A stretch of 64,000 bases of DNA, taken from Ficedula albicollis. Lineage: Eukaryota; Chordata; Aves; Passeriformes; Muscicapidae. A model generated the notes under the pieces. The model was not told where the DNA came from. It made no database searches and saw only the letters and a list, made by a program, of their open reading frames with translations. This document shows positions 34,101 through 45,853 of this stretch, piece by piece (within the stretch, counting starts at the first letter, position 1; each line of letters begins with the position of its first letter). Both the position numbers and the translations under genes were made by a program. The DNA lies in the NCBI RefSeq assembly GCF_000247815.1, contig NC_021673.1, positions 39,262,592 through 39,326,591 of the forward strand, read 5' to 3'.

Positions 34101-36335
34101 TACTGTGTCAAGCATTGTTCCTCAACTTGGGGCACTGAACAAAAGTGAAAATAAGTTTCTGCTTTCAGAGTGGGGGAGTATTACTTTTAGTTTAGTAGTG
34201 TGCCAATCTTGAAGCTAAAATGCTAGTTTTTATTTGGAATAAAGAAGCTGTTAATTGTTTTGTAGAATACTATTGAAAATCCATTGATGTATGGGAGAGC
34301 AAAATCGATTGCACGCATATGCGTTCACATTTTTACTGATCCTTGGGGAAAATGTCACCGCAGATTAGAAGAGTTCTGTCCTGGAATCTAAAAAATCTGT
34401 ATTCTTCAAGCTTTATTTTAAAAAGGACGGAGAAATGGCTTGCAATGTCAGTGAAGGCGTGCCATCTATATCCATTAACTTTGCAGGAAGGACATTGGAG
34501 TTACATTGTATTATCATAGAAGGTGCTAAATTGTTCTCCTCCTGGGAAATTGTATCAAGAATTTGGTTGCATTTTACCTCAGCTAAGTAATAAATTCCTC
34601 CCTTCAGTGGCCAGGACACTTACTTGAGTAGCTGACTTTCAAAGAGGGTGTCTTAAGTCTGCTCTTAGCACTGTCCAGAAGTTCTTGTCAGAAAGATGAC
34701 AACTGTGGCACTAAATAAATATTTATTTATTTAAGAAATAAACAGCTAATGGGAGAAGGGTGGGGGTGAGAGGATGGTTGTAAATGCTTGAGGGGAGAGT
34801 GAGGACTTGGTGTGTTTTTCTTAACCAACTGGACTTTCTGAGAGTTCTTATAAATGTAAAAACTGTGTCCATCCAGCAAGCTGTCACCACTATGATGGAG
34901 CTAGGCAAGGATTCAGGGAGAGGTAGGCATGGGTGACTGAGTGTCATTTGATGTCAGTTGTTCCAAATTTATGCCAGCAAAGTGCTTAAAGGGAATGAAA
35001 ACTATAGCAGGGCTAGAAACTGCAGTAGGACATTAAACTAAGCAGGACTTAGAACTTAGCAGGACTAACACTGCGGTAGATGTCTAATATGTGCATCACT
35101 TGTGTTATTTTTGTGTATCCCTATTTAATTCAAATCTCAGCCGGCTTACTTACAGCTCTGTGAAGTTCCAGGTCAGAGTTCTAGAATTTTTAAGTGGGAT
35201 CCTATTTTAATCAACCATTTATGTTAAATGAGCATATTCAGTCGTGGACAATTTTAAACAGCCTACTGTATGTAACATAGTTATTATGTCATTTCATATT
35301 GCAGCTATTTTGCTTTCAAAACTACTGTGCTCAGTTTTTATATGTTGTTATTTTAAATTCTGAAGAAAATAAGCAAAAATATAAGTAATTATCTGAAAGT
35401 GTTAATAATTTGATTTTTTTATACACTGAAAGACACACTAATAAAACCAAAAAGTAACCTCTACAGATTTTCAGCAGTGTTTCAAATGGAGCATCCACAT
35501 AATATATTTTAGCCAAATTCAAGTACTTTTTCCAATAAAACATTTTAAATACCAAAATTGTATTGTTTGAGGCTTTGAATGTTAAGAGCTCCTTATCAAC
35601 CACATCATTACTCTTTATGGTATTTTTGCTTAAACCATTGGCAGTATTCATGGTTGCCAATATGCCTTTCAGCAAAAATTCATGTTTCTTTGGTATAATT
35701 TTATTTACAAGCCTTATAAATAAGCATGTCAACAATGGAAAAAAAAACCAAAACAGAACATTTTCAGTAATTTAAAGTTTCGTTCTATTTAATTCTTTTC
35801 CCACAATATTGTCCTGCTTTGACTTTCTAGGCTACAGTTGGGAATCCTAAGGATTGTTATTGTGCTCAGTACTGAGGGCTGCCAGCCCTCTCTGGGTCAG
35901 CATGCAGCTTTCTCTCACAGATTCACACAAGAGCAGGCTGCATCCCCTGCTGCATTTTGCCTTTCTGTTCAGCTAAAAACTGCAGGACAGCGTCAGGATA
36001 AATTTTTGTGATGGATACTGTTATTAAGCTTCGGAGGAGGGTGGAGTTGCCTTAGTTTAGCTTAAAAATTTTGATCCCATTTCAGACGGATTATCAGTAG
36101 ACAAAAGGATGTCAGTTATCTTGTACAAACCAACTTTTAGAGTTTTGTCCTTGGGGAGAAGTAACAAAAGCAAGTATTGATTGCTCAGGCTAGTCAGGGG
36201 ACCCTGCTACAAAAATAGATCTTGGAAGAAACCGGAGGCAGAAAAAAGCATGGACGAGAGAAAGGAACAGATAGGAATGTTTTCATTGCAGATGAGTGCT
36301 TGTAAATGCACGGCAAATCTCCACAAAAACTGACG
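31141..36335. other. Unique AT-rich non-coding DNA
   Basis: About 5.2 kb with no recognised gene, RNA or transposon. T or A runs lie at about 33149-33164 and 33246-33256. A near-palindromic aaataaatatttattt lies near 34714. Frames of up to 134 codons (minus 35331-35735) are AT-driven and unsupported. Confidence 0.55.
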
Positions 36336-36460
36336 GCAAGAAGGGAAGGAAAGTGAGAAAACAACATATTATATAGAGTGGGATCCTGTTTTCTGAAAGC
36401 AAGAAGGGAAGAAAGTGAGAAAACAAGATATTATATAGAGTGGGATCCTGTTTTCTGAAC
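36336..36460. repeat. Direct tandem doublet, 63/62-bp units
   Basis: Copies lie at 36336-36398 and 36399-36460, starting gcaagaagggaag and ending ggatcctgttttctgaa. One single-base length difference (ggaaggaaagtg versus ggaagaaagtg) and one substitution (acaacat versus acaagat) separate them. Confidence 0.94.
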
Positions 36461-37170
36461 CTTAAAATAATTAAATCAGTAAATAGTGTGGGGAACTGGG
36501 TGTTTCACTGCTGTGTGTAGAGCTGTGCATATCCTGTCCTGCTTAAAATACGGACAGAGGGCTCCATGTAGTGCCCAAAATACCAATTTGTTTACCTTTT
36601 TTGTGTGCATATCTTGAGAGATGAACCATAAATGCAGCATCCACAAGGATGAAGCTCTGGGAAAATGTGCTAAGGGCTGCTGAGGCATCTGTGAAACATC
36701 ACCTGAGGTTGTCTTTCCTTGAAGGATTATCAGATAGAGCTCGTGTCAACGGGAGACATGCCAGAGAGGATGAATCAGTGCCAAAGGCCAGAGCACACAG
36801 AAGTTTTATCAGGACAATGGAAGTACATTATCTATTCTTTTCTCACAATATGCTTAGGATCCCAGCATTTTCCTCTGCCCATGACCACAATATCAGAGGA
36901 ATGTCAAGCCGTGACAGGGTCCTCAAGGTAGCATTCAACCTCCAGTAAAAGCCCACGTAGCTCCATCTCCAGAAAGGTTTGTACAGGCTGTGGTTGAGCC
37001 AGTGGCTTCTGTTATTCTCACATTGCTTGCTTTGAGAAGCTTCACCATCTCTTATATTTATTCCAGATAAAGACATCATGCCTTGCCCACCAGTCCATAC
37101 AAGATTTTATCCAATTTGCATCATACCAGGATGTCTTGGGAGTATAATAATTAACATAGGCATTATAGTA
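36461..37170. other. Unique non-coding DNA
   Basis: Open frames on both strands at 36649-36948 (99 codons) and 36843-37079 (78 codons) have no recognisable product. Nothing else is identified. Confidence 0.5.
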
Positions 37171-37233
37171 GAAGGCAACAAACTGCTGCATCATTTGACA
37201 AATCTGTTTGTCAAGTGATGCAGCAGTGCCTTC
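37171..37233. repeat. Near-perfect hairpin (27-bp stem, 4-base loop)
   Basis: The left arm 37171-37202 and right arm 37207-37233 enclose the loop tctg. Twenty consecutive positions pair next to the loop, with one t opposite g (a G-U wobble if transcribed from the plus strand, a mismatch on the other). A 5-base bulge (acaaa, 37178-37182) follows, then 7 more pairs (gaaggca / tgccttc). The stem is shorter and the loop smaller than in typical microRNA precursors. I do not recognise either arm as a known microRNA or miniature transposon. Confidence 0.9.
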
Positions 37234-38109
37234 ATATGGAACAAGTTCCTCCTTATTACATCAACTTCTTTTTTTACATATGCTAATCACACTAAAATCA
37301 GTTGTTTCAAAAGTGAAATGTTAAATTTAATCTTTGTGCAAGTCATATTGCTGATGATTCAACTGGATTTCAAGATAACAGTAATTGCATCCTAGTTAAT
37401 GTGTGAAATGTACCATTTTTTAAAGCTGTGTTCTTGCAATCGATAACTGGAGTTATTCTATTGAGCATACCATTATTTTTCTCTCTTCTTATTAAGCTTA
37501 GTCTCAGCTAGGGGTTTAAGCACCCTTGAAAAGTAGAATTTGTTTTATGACTGTCTTGAATTAAGTGTATCACAAAAATCAAACAAGGTAATAGGGAACA
37601 AATTTAGACATTAAAATTGCAGTGCTGGTTTTGCAAACGATTGTTCAAACTCAACATGGCAAGTATCTGAATAGTCATGTCATGTCAAAGGCCACATTTA
37701 TGCACTTAGTTTCAAAATGTGATGCAGCAATTTCATGTTTTGTGTTGCAATTTTTATGCCTGAACTCAACCTATATTGTATGTACATACAATATATGTAT
37801 GTATTTTCTCTGAATGAATGGATTGAGAACTGACTGCCTGAACAAACAGGGGTTGCAGAATCAGTGCTTTTGAGAGAAGTGGTCTAACCAAAGGACTAAA
37901 GCCCCAGCTTCCATACTTAGGTAATTGGATTCTGTCATACTTTCTGAGACAATATTAAAACATAATTACGTATTTATAGCAGCACTTAGATTTCATTTGG
38001 TGAGAGCCGATGCAGACAAGGGGGAATGTCATTTTGAATTACCCAGTATCACTACACGTTACTACAACGTAACAAAAATGGAAAAATGTATATAGGATGT
38101 ACTGGAGTG
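37234..38109. other. Unique AT-rich DNA with a 24-bp perfect palindrome
   Basis: No gene is seen. A perfect 24-bp palindrome, centred on gtac between 37783 and 37784, spans 37772-37795 in alternating-like TATA/TGTA sequence. Nothing else is recognised. Confidence 0.6.
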
Positions 38110-38506
38110 CTGCACATGGGAAAGACAAGGACCTGTTGGAGTGTGTCCAGGGGGTTCACACACCTCTCCCATGTGGAACTTTGAGAGATTGGTGGTTGTT
38201 TAGCCTGGAGAAGAGAAAGCTCTGTGGAGATTTTATTGTAGCCTTTTGTGGCTTAAAGGGATAATAGTTTTAAACTAAGAGAGCGCAGATTCAGACTAGG
38301 TGTAAGGAAGAAATTGTTACGATGGGGCTGGCGAAATACTGGAGCAAGTTGCCCTTAGAGGTGGTAGATGCCACATCCCTGGATGGCTGGAAAGGGTTGA
38401 GCAGCAGCCTGGTCTAGTGGAAGGTGTCCCTGTCCATGGCAGGAGAGTTGGAACTGGATTAGCTTTAAGGTCCCTTCCGACCCAAACCACTCTATGAGTC
38501 TAGGAT
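38110..38506 (+). mobile_element. CR1 LINE, 5'-truncated 3' end
   Basis: Landmarks in order: gggaaagacaaggacctgtt, gtgtccag, cacctctccc, gttgtttagcctggagaaga, gtaaggaagaaattgtta, ccacatccctgga, gcctggtctagtggaaggtg, tccctgtccatggcagg, ttaaggtcccttccgaccc and the tail ctatgagtctaggat. This is the standard bird CR1 3' region on the plus strand. The spacing between gtgtccag and cacctctcc is shorter than usual, which implies a small internal deletion near 38152. The copy is moderately diverged and non-coding. Confidence 0.94.
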
Positions 38507-40064
38507 ATAACAGGGAAAGGAATTTTCACAACACTGGTATCAAGTAGTTCTTTTGTATGTGGAAGAAGATTCCATGCACAAGAGCATTCTGAGTGCAGGG
38601 TCTTTTGTCCCCCCCATCTCACAAGCCTGCAGCTTTCACAGCACCTGACTGGAAGGTGGAAGTAGTGGATGTAAACACAGGGCAGCACACAGAGGAGTAA
38701 CAGAGCCTAGGAGAGCCTCCAGACATGGACCTAGCCTGGTGGTGCAGTTTTCTGTGCCCTCTCATTCCCATGTGAAACCATCCAGCTCTGTGGAAGGGCT
38801 ATTTACATAGTCATTTCTCTCCTAAATTTGTTGCAAGTTTTTTTGGATTATTGCACCTTTCAAGAATATTAAACCTTTCCAACTTTGCCTGTACTTCACA
38901 AGCAAAACTGGAGTTGGATTGGATTAGAAATACAAAAGAGATGGCTCATCTGATAAATCATGTGTTCCCTTAGTTTCAGTAAGATACCATGGGCTACTCC
39001 AGGCTGCTGCTGGCTTTTTGCTTAACTAATCCATGAAGATTTTACTGAATCACATATGTCAGATAACACACCAAATTTTAACTGTCTGGAATCATTCCTC
39101 AAGTAGTAAGCAAAAATAAAAAACAAAAAATTACTTTACATGAAGTGTAGAATGTTTGCATGATTTCACTGTACAGGCAATTCCTGTATAGCTGTATCTG
39201 CTATAGTGATATATGTGCATCATTCTGCAGTAGTATACTGCATAAATGTGGGTTTGTATCCGTTCTTCAATCCCAAAAGTAATGAATTAATTAAAAATAA
39301 CTGGACCTTTTTCTTTAAACCTCCAGTTACACTTCACAAGTTCTGACTGAAGTTTCTTGGTTCCATAATTTTCCAGACATTTATTTTTCTTCCTATTAAC
39401 TCTTTGTTTGTTTGTTTGTTTGTTTAAATTAAGCAAAGCTATTGCCCCTGACACAAAAGATATGACTTGTTTTGTCTGGCTGAAAATTCTGCCCACCTTT
39501 TCAGAGGAGAAAGAGTTCATACTGACTATAAAGCTGCTCTACTACCCAGTGGTCCCTGTGCTAGAAATGTATCTATAGTGCTTTTGACCTCTCATTTTAG
39601 CTGCTTGGTACAAAAAGGAGGCCAGGACAGGAGCTTGACCCCTCTTGTAGGTCAGAGTAGATTCCAGACATGTTTTTTGGGTTGGAGAGATGTAGAATAA
39701 AAACGGAACTGTTCCTTTGTGCTGCTACTCTACTACCCTGAGCAGGTGTACTAGAGAGCCTGGACACTGGCAATGCCACCACTTCTGGGTGGTATTAAAT
39801 CCATTGAATCTGTTGGAGTAGGGAGCCAAGAATGGTATGCTAGCTTTCAGTGGTCCATTCTTGAAATGGTAATTATGTGCATGTGTGTATGTGTACACAT
39901 GTATCCACTGTATCTCCGCTGCTCATTTCCTGGTGTATTTATTGCACATAGATAATAAAGGTATTAGCTGTACTTGCTGTGCTAGTTAACTCTAACTGTT
40001 AGCTGTAGCTTGTTGCAAAACTGGCTTTGCTAATTCACTTCCATACTAGCCTGCTCTGTTGCAA
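38507..40064. other. Unique non-coding DNA with a (TTTG)n patch
   Basis: A TTTG microsatellite of about 5 units lies at 39403-39425. Frames of 60 to 77 codons around 39287-39955 are chance. No transposon is recognised. Confidence 0.55.
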
Positions 40065-40165
40065 GTTTCAGGCTTTTTTTTTTTTTTTTTTTTTGGTTTT
40101 TGGGGGGGGGGGGGGGGGGGGGGGGGGGTTTCAGGCTTTTGGTTTTTTTTTTTTTTTTTTTTTTA
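40065..40165. repeat. 27-base G run between T tracts, with copied 13-bp flank
   Basis: The 13-mer gtttcaggctttt is at 40065-40077 and again at 40128-40140, on either side of a long T tract, a short ggtttttt and a G run (40102-40128). A second T tract follows the second copy (to about 40164). The same local start appears to be written twice with a homopolymer artefact between. Open frames across it (40027-40323, 40100-40288) are translations of the homopolymers. Confidence 0.92.
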
Positions 40166-43100
40166 GCTTTGTATTACCAAATTGTAGTTGGCAGCTTTAT
40201 TACATCAAACAACCGAACTTCTTATCATTTGTCAGGTATTTGTTCAGTTACTGTGTCTGCACAATCATCTCTGAAGATGCTATTTTAGCAGTAGGTGCCC
40301 TTTGTCAAATAAAAATACAATGATGTGAAGTGGTGTAATTTAAAGATGATGTACTTTTGCCAGACTTGCTATCAGTCATTCACTTGCTTCCTCTTGTTTT
40401 TCATGAAGATATTAGGGTAGCAAAAGCAGGGAACCTCTCTGTTTATGTGTCTCACAGTGCTTGTGAAACAGACTTTTAAACATCTAGTACTTGCTAAATC
40501 CCTAATGTGTAAATTCAACTGATTTAAGGGTATGGATTTACAGGATAAATAGCTTAATAAATAAGACAGAGTAAAAATACTTTATGTTCTCTTCTTTTTA
40601 TCTTTGCTTATGTGGGTTTAACTTCAGAATAGAGCTTCTGAATGCTCCCTATAATTTAAAGTGTGCTTTACAAAATTCACATTTAAAATACCGTCATTTT
40701 AATTTACTGTTCTATTTATGGTAAGGAAGCAAATCTATCCTACTTGCCCGGTGGCATGACAGACAGTCATTCTGAATCTGGACATCCTCTGAATTCTCAC
40801 AATAAATCTGCTGTAATTCCTCTGCTTTTCTCAGGGAATTCTAAACAGGTATTGATTTTTTTAAAAAAGGTATATGCAACCAATCAAAAAAAAAAATAGA
40901 ATGTTTACTGAGAATTTGACTTTAGTTCCTCTGAAATATTTGCACCTTTAAGTTACATTTTCATCAATCTGTTTGGGGACATTTGAGGTGCTGTTTGAGG
41001 CAGTTTGGTGGACTGCTGCAGGCTGGTGGCAGGTGTTTTCTGGCTGGTTCTGTTGGAGCTGCCTGCCCCACTGGCAGCTCCTGGGCTCCAGCAGTGCTGC
41101 AGGGCTCCGTCCCTTCCCCGGCTCAGGGCCAGGGATGGGGAGGATGTGCCCTGCTGCTGGGCAGCAGCCTGCTCCCAGCTGGTTCTTAAAACCAGCTCTG
41201 CTTCGTGAGAATTAGTTAAAACAGCTCTGGGGGAAGAGATGAGTGACTTATTATGGGCTGCATTAGATTTTCTTTTCTGTCTTAAGGGCGGAGGTAGGAA
41301 TCTGGCTGTGAGAAACCCTTTTACTAGGACTTAATCTTTAACTTTTGCTTTTAGTCACAACTGACATTGAAAGCCAAGAGGTTGAAGGGGGGAAAAGCCT
41401 TGAAAAGGACGGTGCATCCCTCAGGCCGGTGGAATTGTGCACATCTCGCCTGACCCGCATCTGGGAGATGACGGCAGCTTCCTGCTGCCTCTGGACTGAC
41501 AAATGAGTGCTGGCAGCTTGTAGTGCAACAGCTTAAGGTGTTACCATCCCCAGATGCTTCTGATCTCTCTGCTGGCACTTACTACCAGGGAGAGAGCTCT
41601 TCTTTAATAAAAATTACTTGTTCACTGTGATGCTCTGCTGTAAAATGCAGAAGTCAGTGTGTAGACACATGCCGAGTTTTCTTTTGGCGCTGATGGGTGG
41701 GTCAGACAGCTGTGGATGAGTTTGTCTCAGGCTCTTTCTAATAAATATATCTAAGCCCATTTGTTAAAGATAGGCAGCTGTGTCTTCACTAGGAATTTAC
41801 CTCTGATACTCTGTTAGAGGTGGGAAGTTACTTGACAACACAAATGCATTTACACAAAGTGACACATCTAATTTTCTGGCCTTTAGCCTTTTTGTATCAT
41901 TCAGCCCAAGCCCAAACCTCGTGTTTGCAGAAAAATGAACATAATTTAGGGAATGTACGTGCCTTTGTAAGATACACCAGCTTTTTCCAAGAACATAAAT
42001 GTAACGAGAATATCTGTATCCCTCAGAGATGGCAAAGCCATTCTGGTTCACAACAAACACAGCAGCATGTAAAGTTCACCACAAACATAGCATTTACTAA
42101 CCAAAATAGGAAAAATATAAGTGGATAAATTGCTTGGGTTCAGTAATCTATTTACTCTGAAAATTTTGCTGTCATACCACGGCCTTGATGTTCAAGCATG
42201 TATGTTCTCAGCTTCGCTGCTCCTGGTTGGCTGCATCGTGTCACTGCTCCTTTATCTAAAAAGATGCATAAGCAAAGAGATTTTGAAAACTATTAACACA
42301 AGGCTAAAATGGTTCAGGTGGTCTACTACTGCTTTATGGACAACTTCCTTCCTCATTTTGCCTTGATGGCAAAGTGCACCATTTTTCTGCTATGTTCAGT
42401 TCTTGACCCCTTGCTGTACTTGGTGTCCATAGCCAGGCCTTGTCATCAGACCATCTGCTGTTGTAAAATATTATTGTTACTCTTGCTAGTAATTTTTCCC
42501 TAATACACATTCTCTTCTGCATATGTAAGTGCAGCTTTGTAGAAGAGGGAAGCTGTTGTGCAGAGTTGGCAAGAATGTACCTAAACATTTTGAAGCATAA
42601 TCTGAATAAAGGCATTTTTAAGTTAGAGCATTGTATTTAACTTCCTAGTGGCTTCCCTCCAACACAGACAGGACAAAAGGAAAAACTGAAATGATTAATG
42701 TTTCATCTGCAGCCTGTTTTGTTTTTCTGTCAGATAATTGCCAAGAAGGTTCCTGTTGATCACCTTTGCAGCAATGGCACATTAAGGTCTACTGAATTAG
42801 CCAATTAAGCAATTTATATTTATGTAAAGAATGTAACTGGATATATAAAATATAATCAACTGATGTTGTATACTGCTTGTCTCCTTGTTTTCTTAATAAT
42901 TAGGCAACATTCATGCTTTCAGTGCAGAGTGAATAAATAAATGAATAAGGTAAATAGTGAAGCCATTATGCAATTACTCATGCTTTGGCTGTATTCTCAG
43001 CTTTTTGCAAAACTATTCACCCACTGGCTGCCGTCTACACTAGAATATTAACCCTATATAGTCTTCTTTTTGTATCAGTCTCCAGGTTTAAAACTTTCCT

Positions 43101-43379
43101 TCATGCTTTGCATATTCCTCAGATGGAGAAATATATCTGGTTTACTGTGTATTTTGAGAAGTTTTCAAGATTTCAATTTGTCTTGGATATAGCTCACATG
43201 AAAAAAAAATTCATGAAAGTACTACTCATTTCTCATAGATCCACATCAGAGATCAGGGCCCAACAAAAGTGAAATTATTTGTTTATATTAATATATGGGG
43301 TTTTAGGGCCATTTGAAGTGGGTTTCCTAATCAGAACTGTGGTCAGAATTGAAGAAGCCTCTTACCCTTTGTCTTCTGG
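40166..43379. other. Unique non-coding DNA with a GC-rich patch
   Basis: Positions 40985-41185 are clearly GC-rich (many ctgctg and cagctgg words, an 8-bp inverted repeat agctggtt/aaccagct) but contain few CpGs, so this is not a classical CpG island. Three plus frames are open across it (67 to 80 codons) because of composition. Frames at 41797-42128 (up to 102 codons), 42334-42615 and 42985-43272 match nothing I know. An A run lies at 43201-43209. Confidence 0.5.
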
Positions 43380-43735
43380 AATTAAATTAATTCAAAGAGA
43401 CAGGCTTGTGAAATTAGCAGCAGGCTCATTTAAGGAGGGTTTTCCAGAATACCTATTTAAGCTAAGGAAGACATTTTTGACAGTTGCTGCGGATGCTGAA
43501 ACTTCACATGGAGTTGAGGAGAGACTGGAAAAGTGCCCAGAAGATGAATTCTTGCTACATCCATGATGCATGTGGAAGGCATGCTTGCCTTAGCTGCAGA
43601 AGGTCCCTAGCTGCAGAATGGAAAGCACTGGAAAATTGACTTTACATAGTGAACCTGCTATGATCTCTTCTGTGCATGTCCCTTTAGGCCACTGTCAGAA
43701 ACAAATTGTGGCCTAGGCTGGCTCAGGTGTGCTCA
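43380..43735 (+). mobile_element. Possible very old CR1-like LINE 3' region
   Basis: The end of this stretch (ctcttctgtgcatgtccctt, aggccactgtcagaaacaaa, gtggcctaggctggctc) resembles the 3' part of an old CR1 subfamily known from turtles (a gccactgtcagagacagg-like segment followed by a gggctagatggacc-like segment). The 5' limit is a guess. A 95-codon plus frame (43279-43566) overlaps it without recognisable motifs. It could instead be unique sequence with a chance match. Confidence 0.3.
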
Positions 43736-45105
43736 TAGGCAAAAATGAGAGTGCAATATTGCTCTGCTCACATTAACACTAGTGTCAGCTCTGTGGACTA
43801 ATTGGAAAATAGAGTACTACTGACCATAGTAGTATTCTACAACTTGAGACCCATGTTGGATTTTTGAATGTCATTGGTAGATTGCTTTTCTCCTGAAATA
43901 CTGAGTTTGGTGAATGAAATCAAGCCTATATTTCTGGGATTTTTCTGATTAATATTTTGGGAACAAACTTCTATGAATTTATCCTATGAGGTTTCTGATA
44001 GGGCAAACTTTTTTTTTGTGTTGCCTTGCACAGCAGTGAGTAATCAGTCCTTCAGCGTGAAACAAATTAACTTTGGCCATGTAGTTTAAAATAGAAGTTG
44101 CAGAAAGTATTTACTTAATTGAGGCCTAAGCCTTCACTTTTGTTGTCTTTAACGGGAGTAGGGCAAAATCCTGACAGTGCTCACAAAGTATCCTATTTAA
44201 ATCCCAGTATACTACAAATGCTAAAATTGACCAGGAGGTATTTTGAGCATATGATTGCAGGGACATGTCTAGTCTGTCTCGTACAGCACTTCATGTTTGA
44301 GGTTTCCTTCTCTCCACTGTATTTTTGGAGACAGGCAAGCTCCTTTCCTAACCACCTGCAAACAGGCAGGGCAGCCGAGGTGGGTTTGCATCATCCCAGT
44401 GGAATGACCCAGTGCTGTGCAGAGCTCGTCATGACTGCCTGTGTGAGTCAAAAAAAAAAAAATTCTGTAAGTTAGTATAGGAAAAAAAATGGCAAAAGAG
44501 AGAGTAAGTTAAGCACAGAAAGTGTCTCATACCTTAAGCTTACTTGGACAGTTTGAATTTCTTTTCTATTATATTTTATTGCCATAAAAATTGGGAAGTT
44601 TTAATGTAACATCTTGGATTAGCCTCACAGAGCACAGTCCACAAAATCTCAAAGAGCCTCGTGGCAATGCTAATGTCAGGTTGATAGCAGTAATAAAATT
44701 TAACATCAAGCACACTCACGAGGATTAGTTTAAAATCTGCTGTCATGGAATATCAGAGTACAATGAGGTACTTGATAGCTTGCATGAGCTGCTGGTAGGC
44801 TATGGAAACATTTTCCCTTAACCACAAAAGATAACCATTAAGGAAGTTCAATTCCACCACCTCAGTACCAGCAAGCACCATTGTTCAATTGTGTTCTAGG
44901 AAGACTAACTTTATTTTGGTAATAAATCATCCTGAGTTATTCCACAGTTCACAAAGCATATCCCATGATTTTATATGAATTCATTGTTTGGCTTCACTTT
45001 TGTGCTATCTTGCCTGGTTTCCAGCATCTATTTTTGCTTGTTCTGTTTTTAACTAAGCACAGGATTTGGCTAGGTTTACAGAATCTGTTGCAAAAAAGAA
45101 AAGTA
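43736..45105. other. Unique non-coding DNA
   Basis: A 118-codon plus frame at 44119-44475 ends in an A run and has no known domain. Nothing else is identified. Confidence 0.5.

Positions 45106-45853
<748 letters not shown>

Noticed and set aside
37171..37233. Calling the hairpin a microRNA gene
   Set aside because: The stem is short, the loop is only four bases, and neither arm matches a microRNA I know. Kept as a structural repeat and a finding only.
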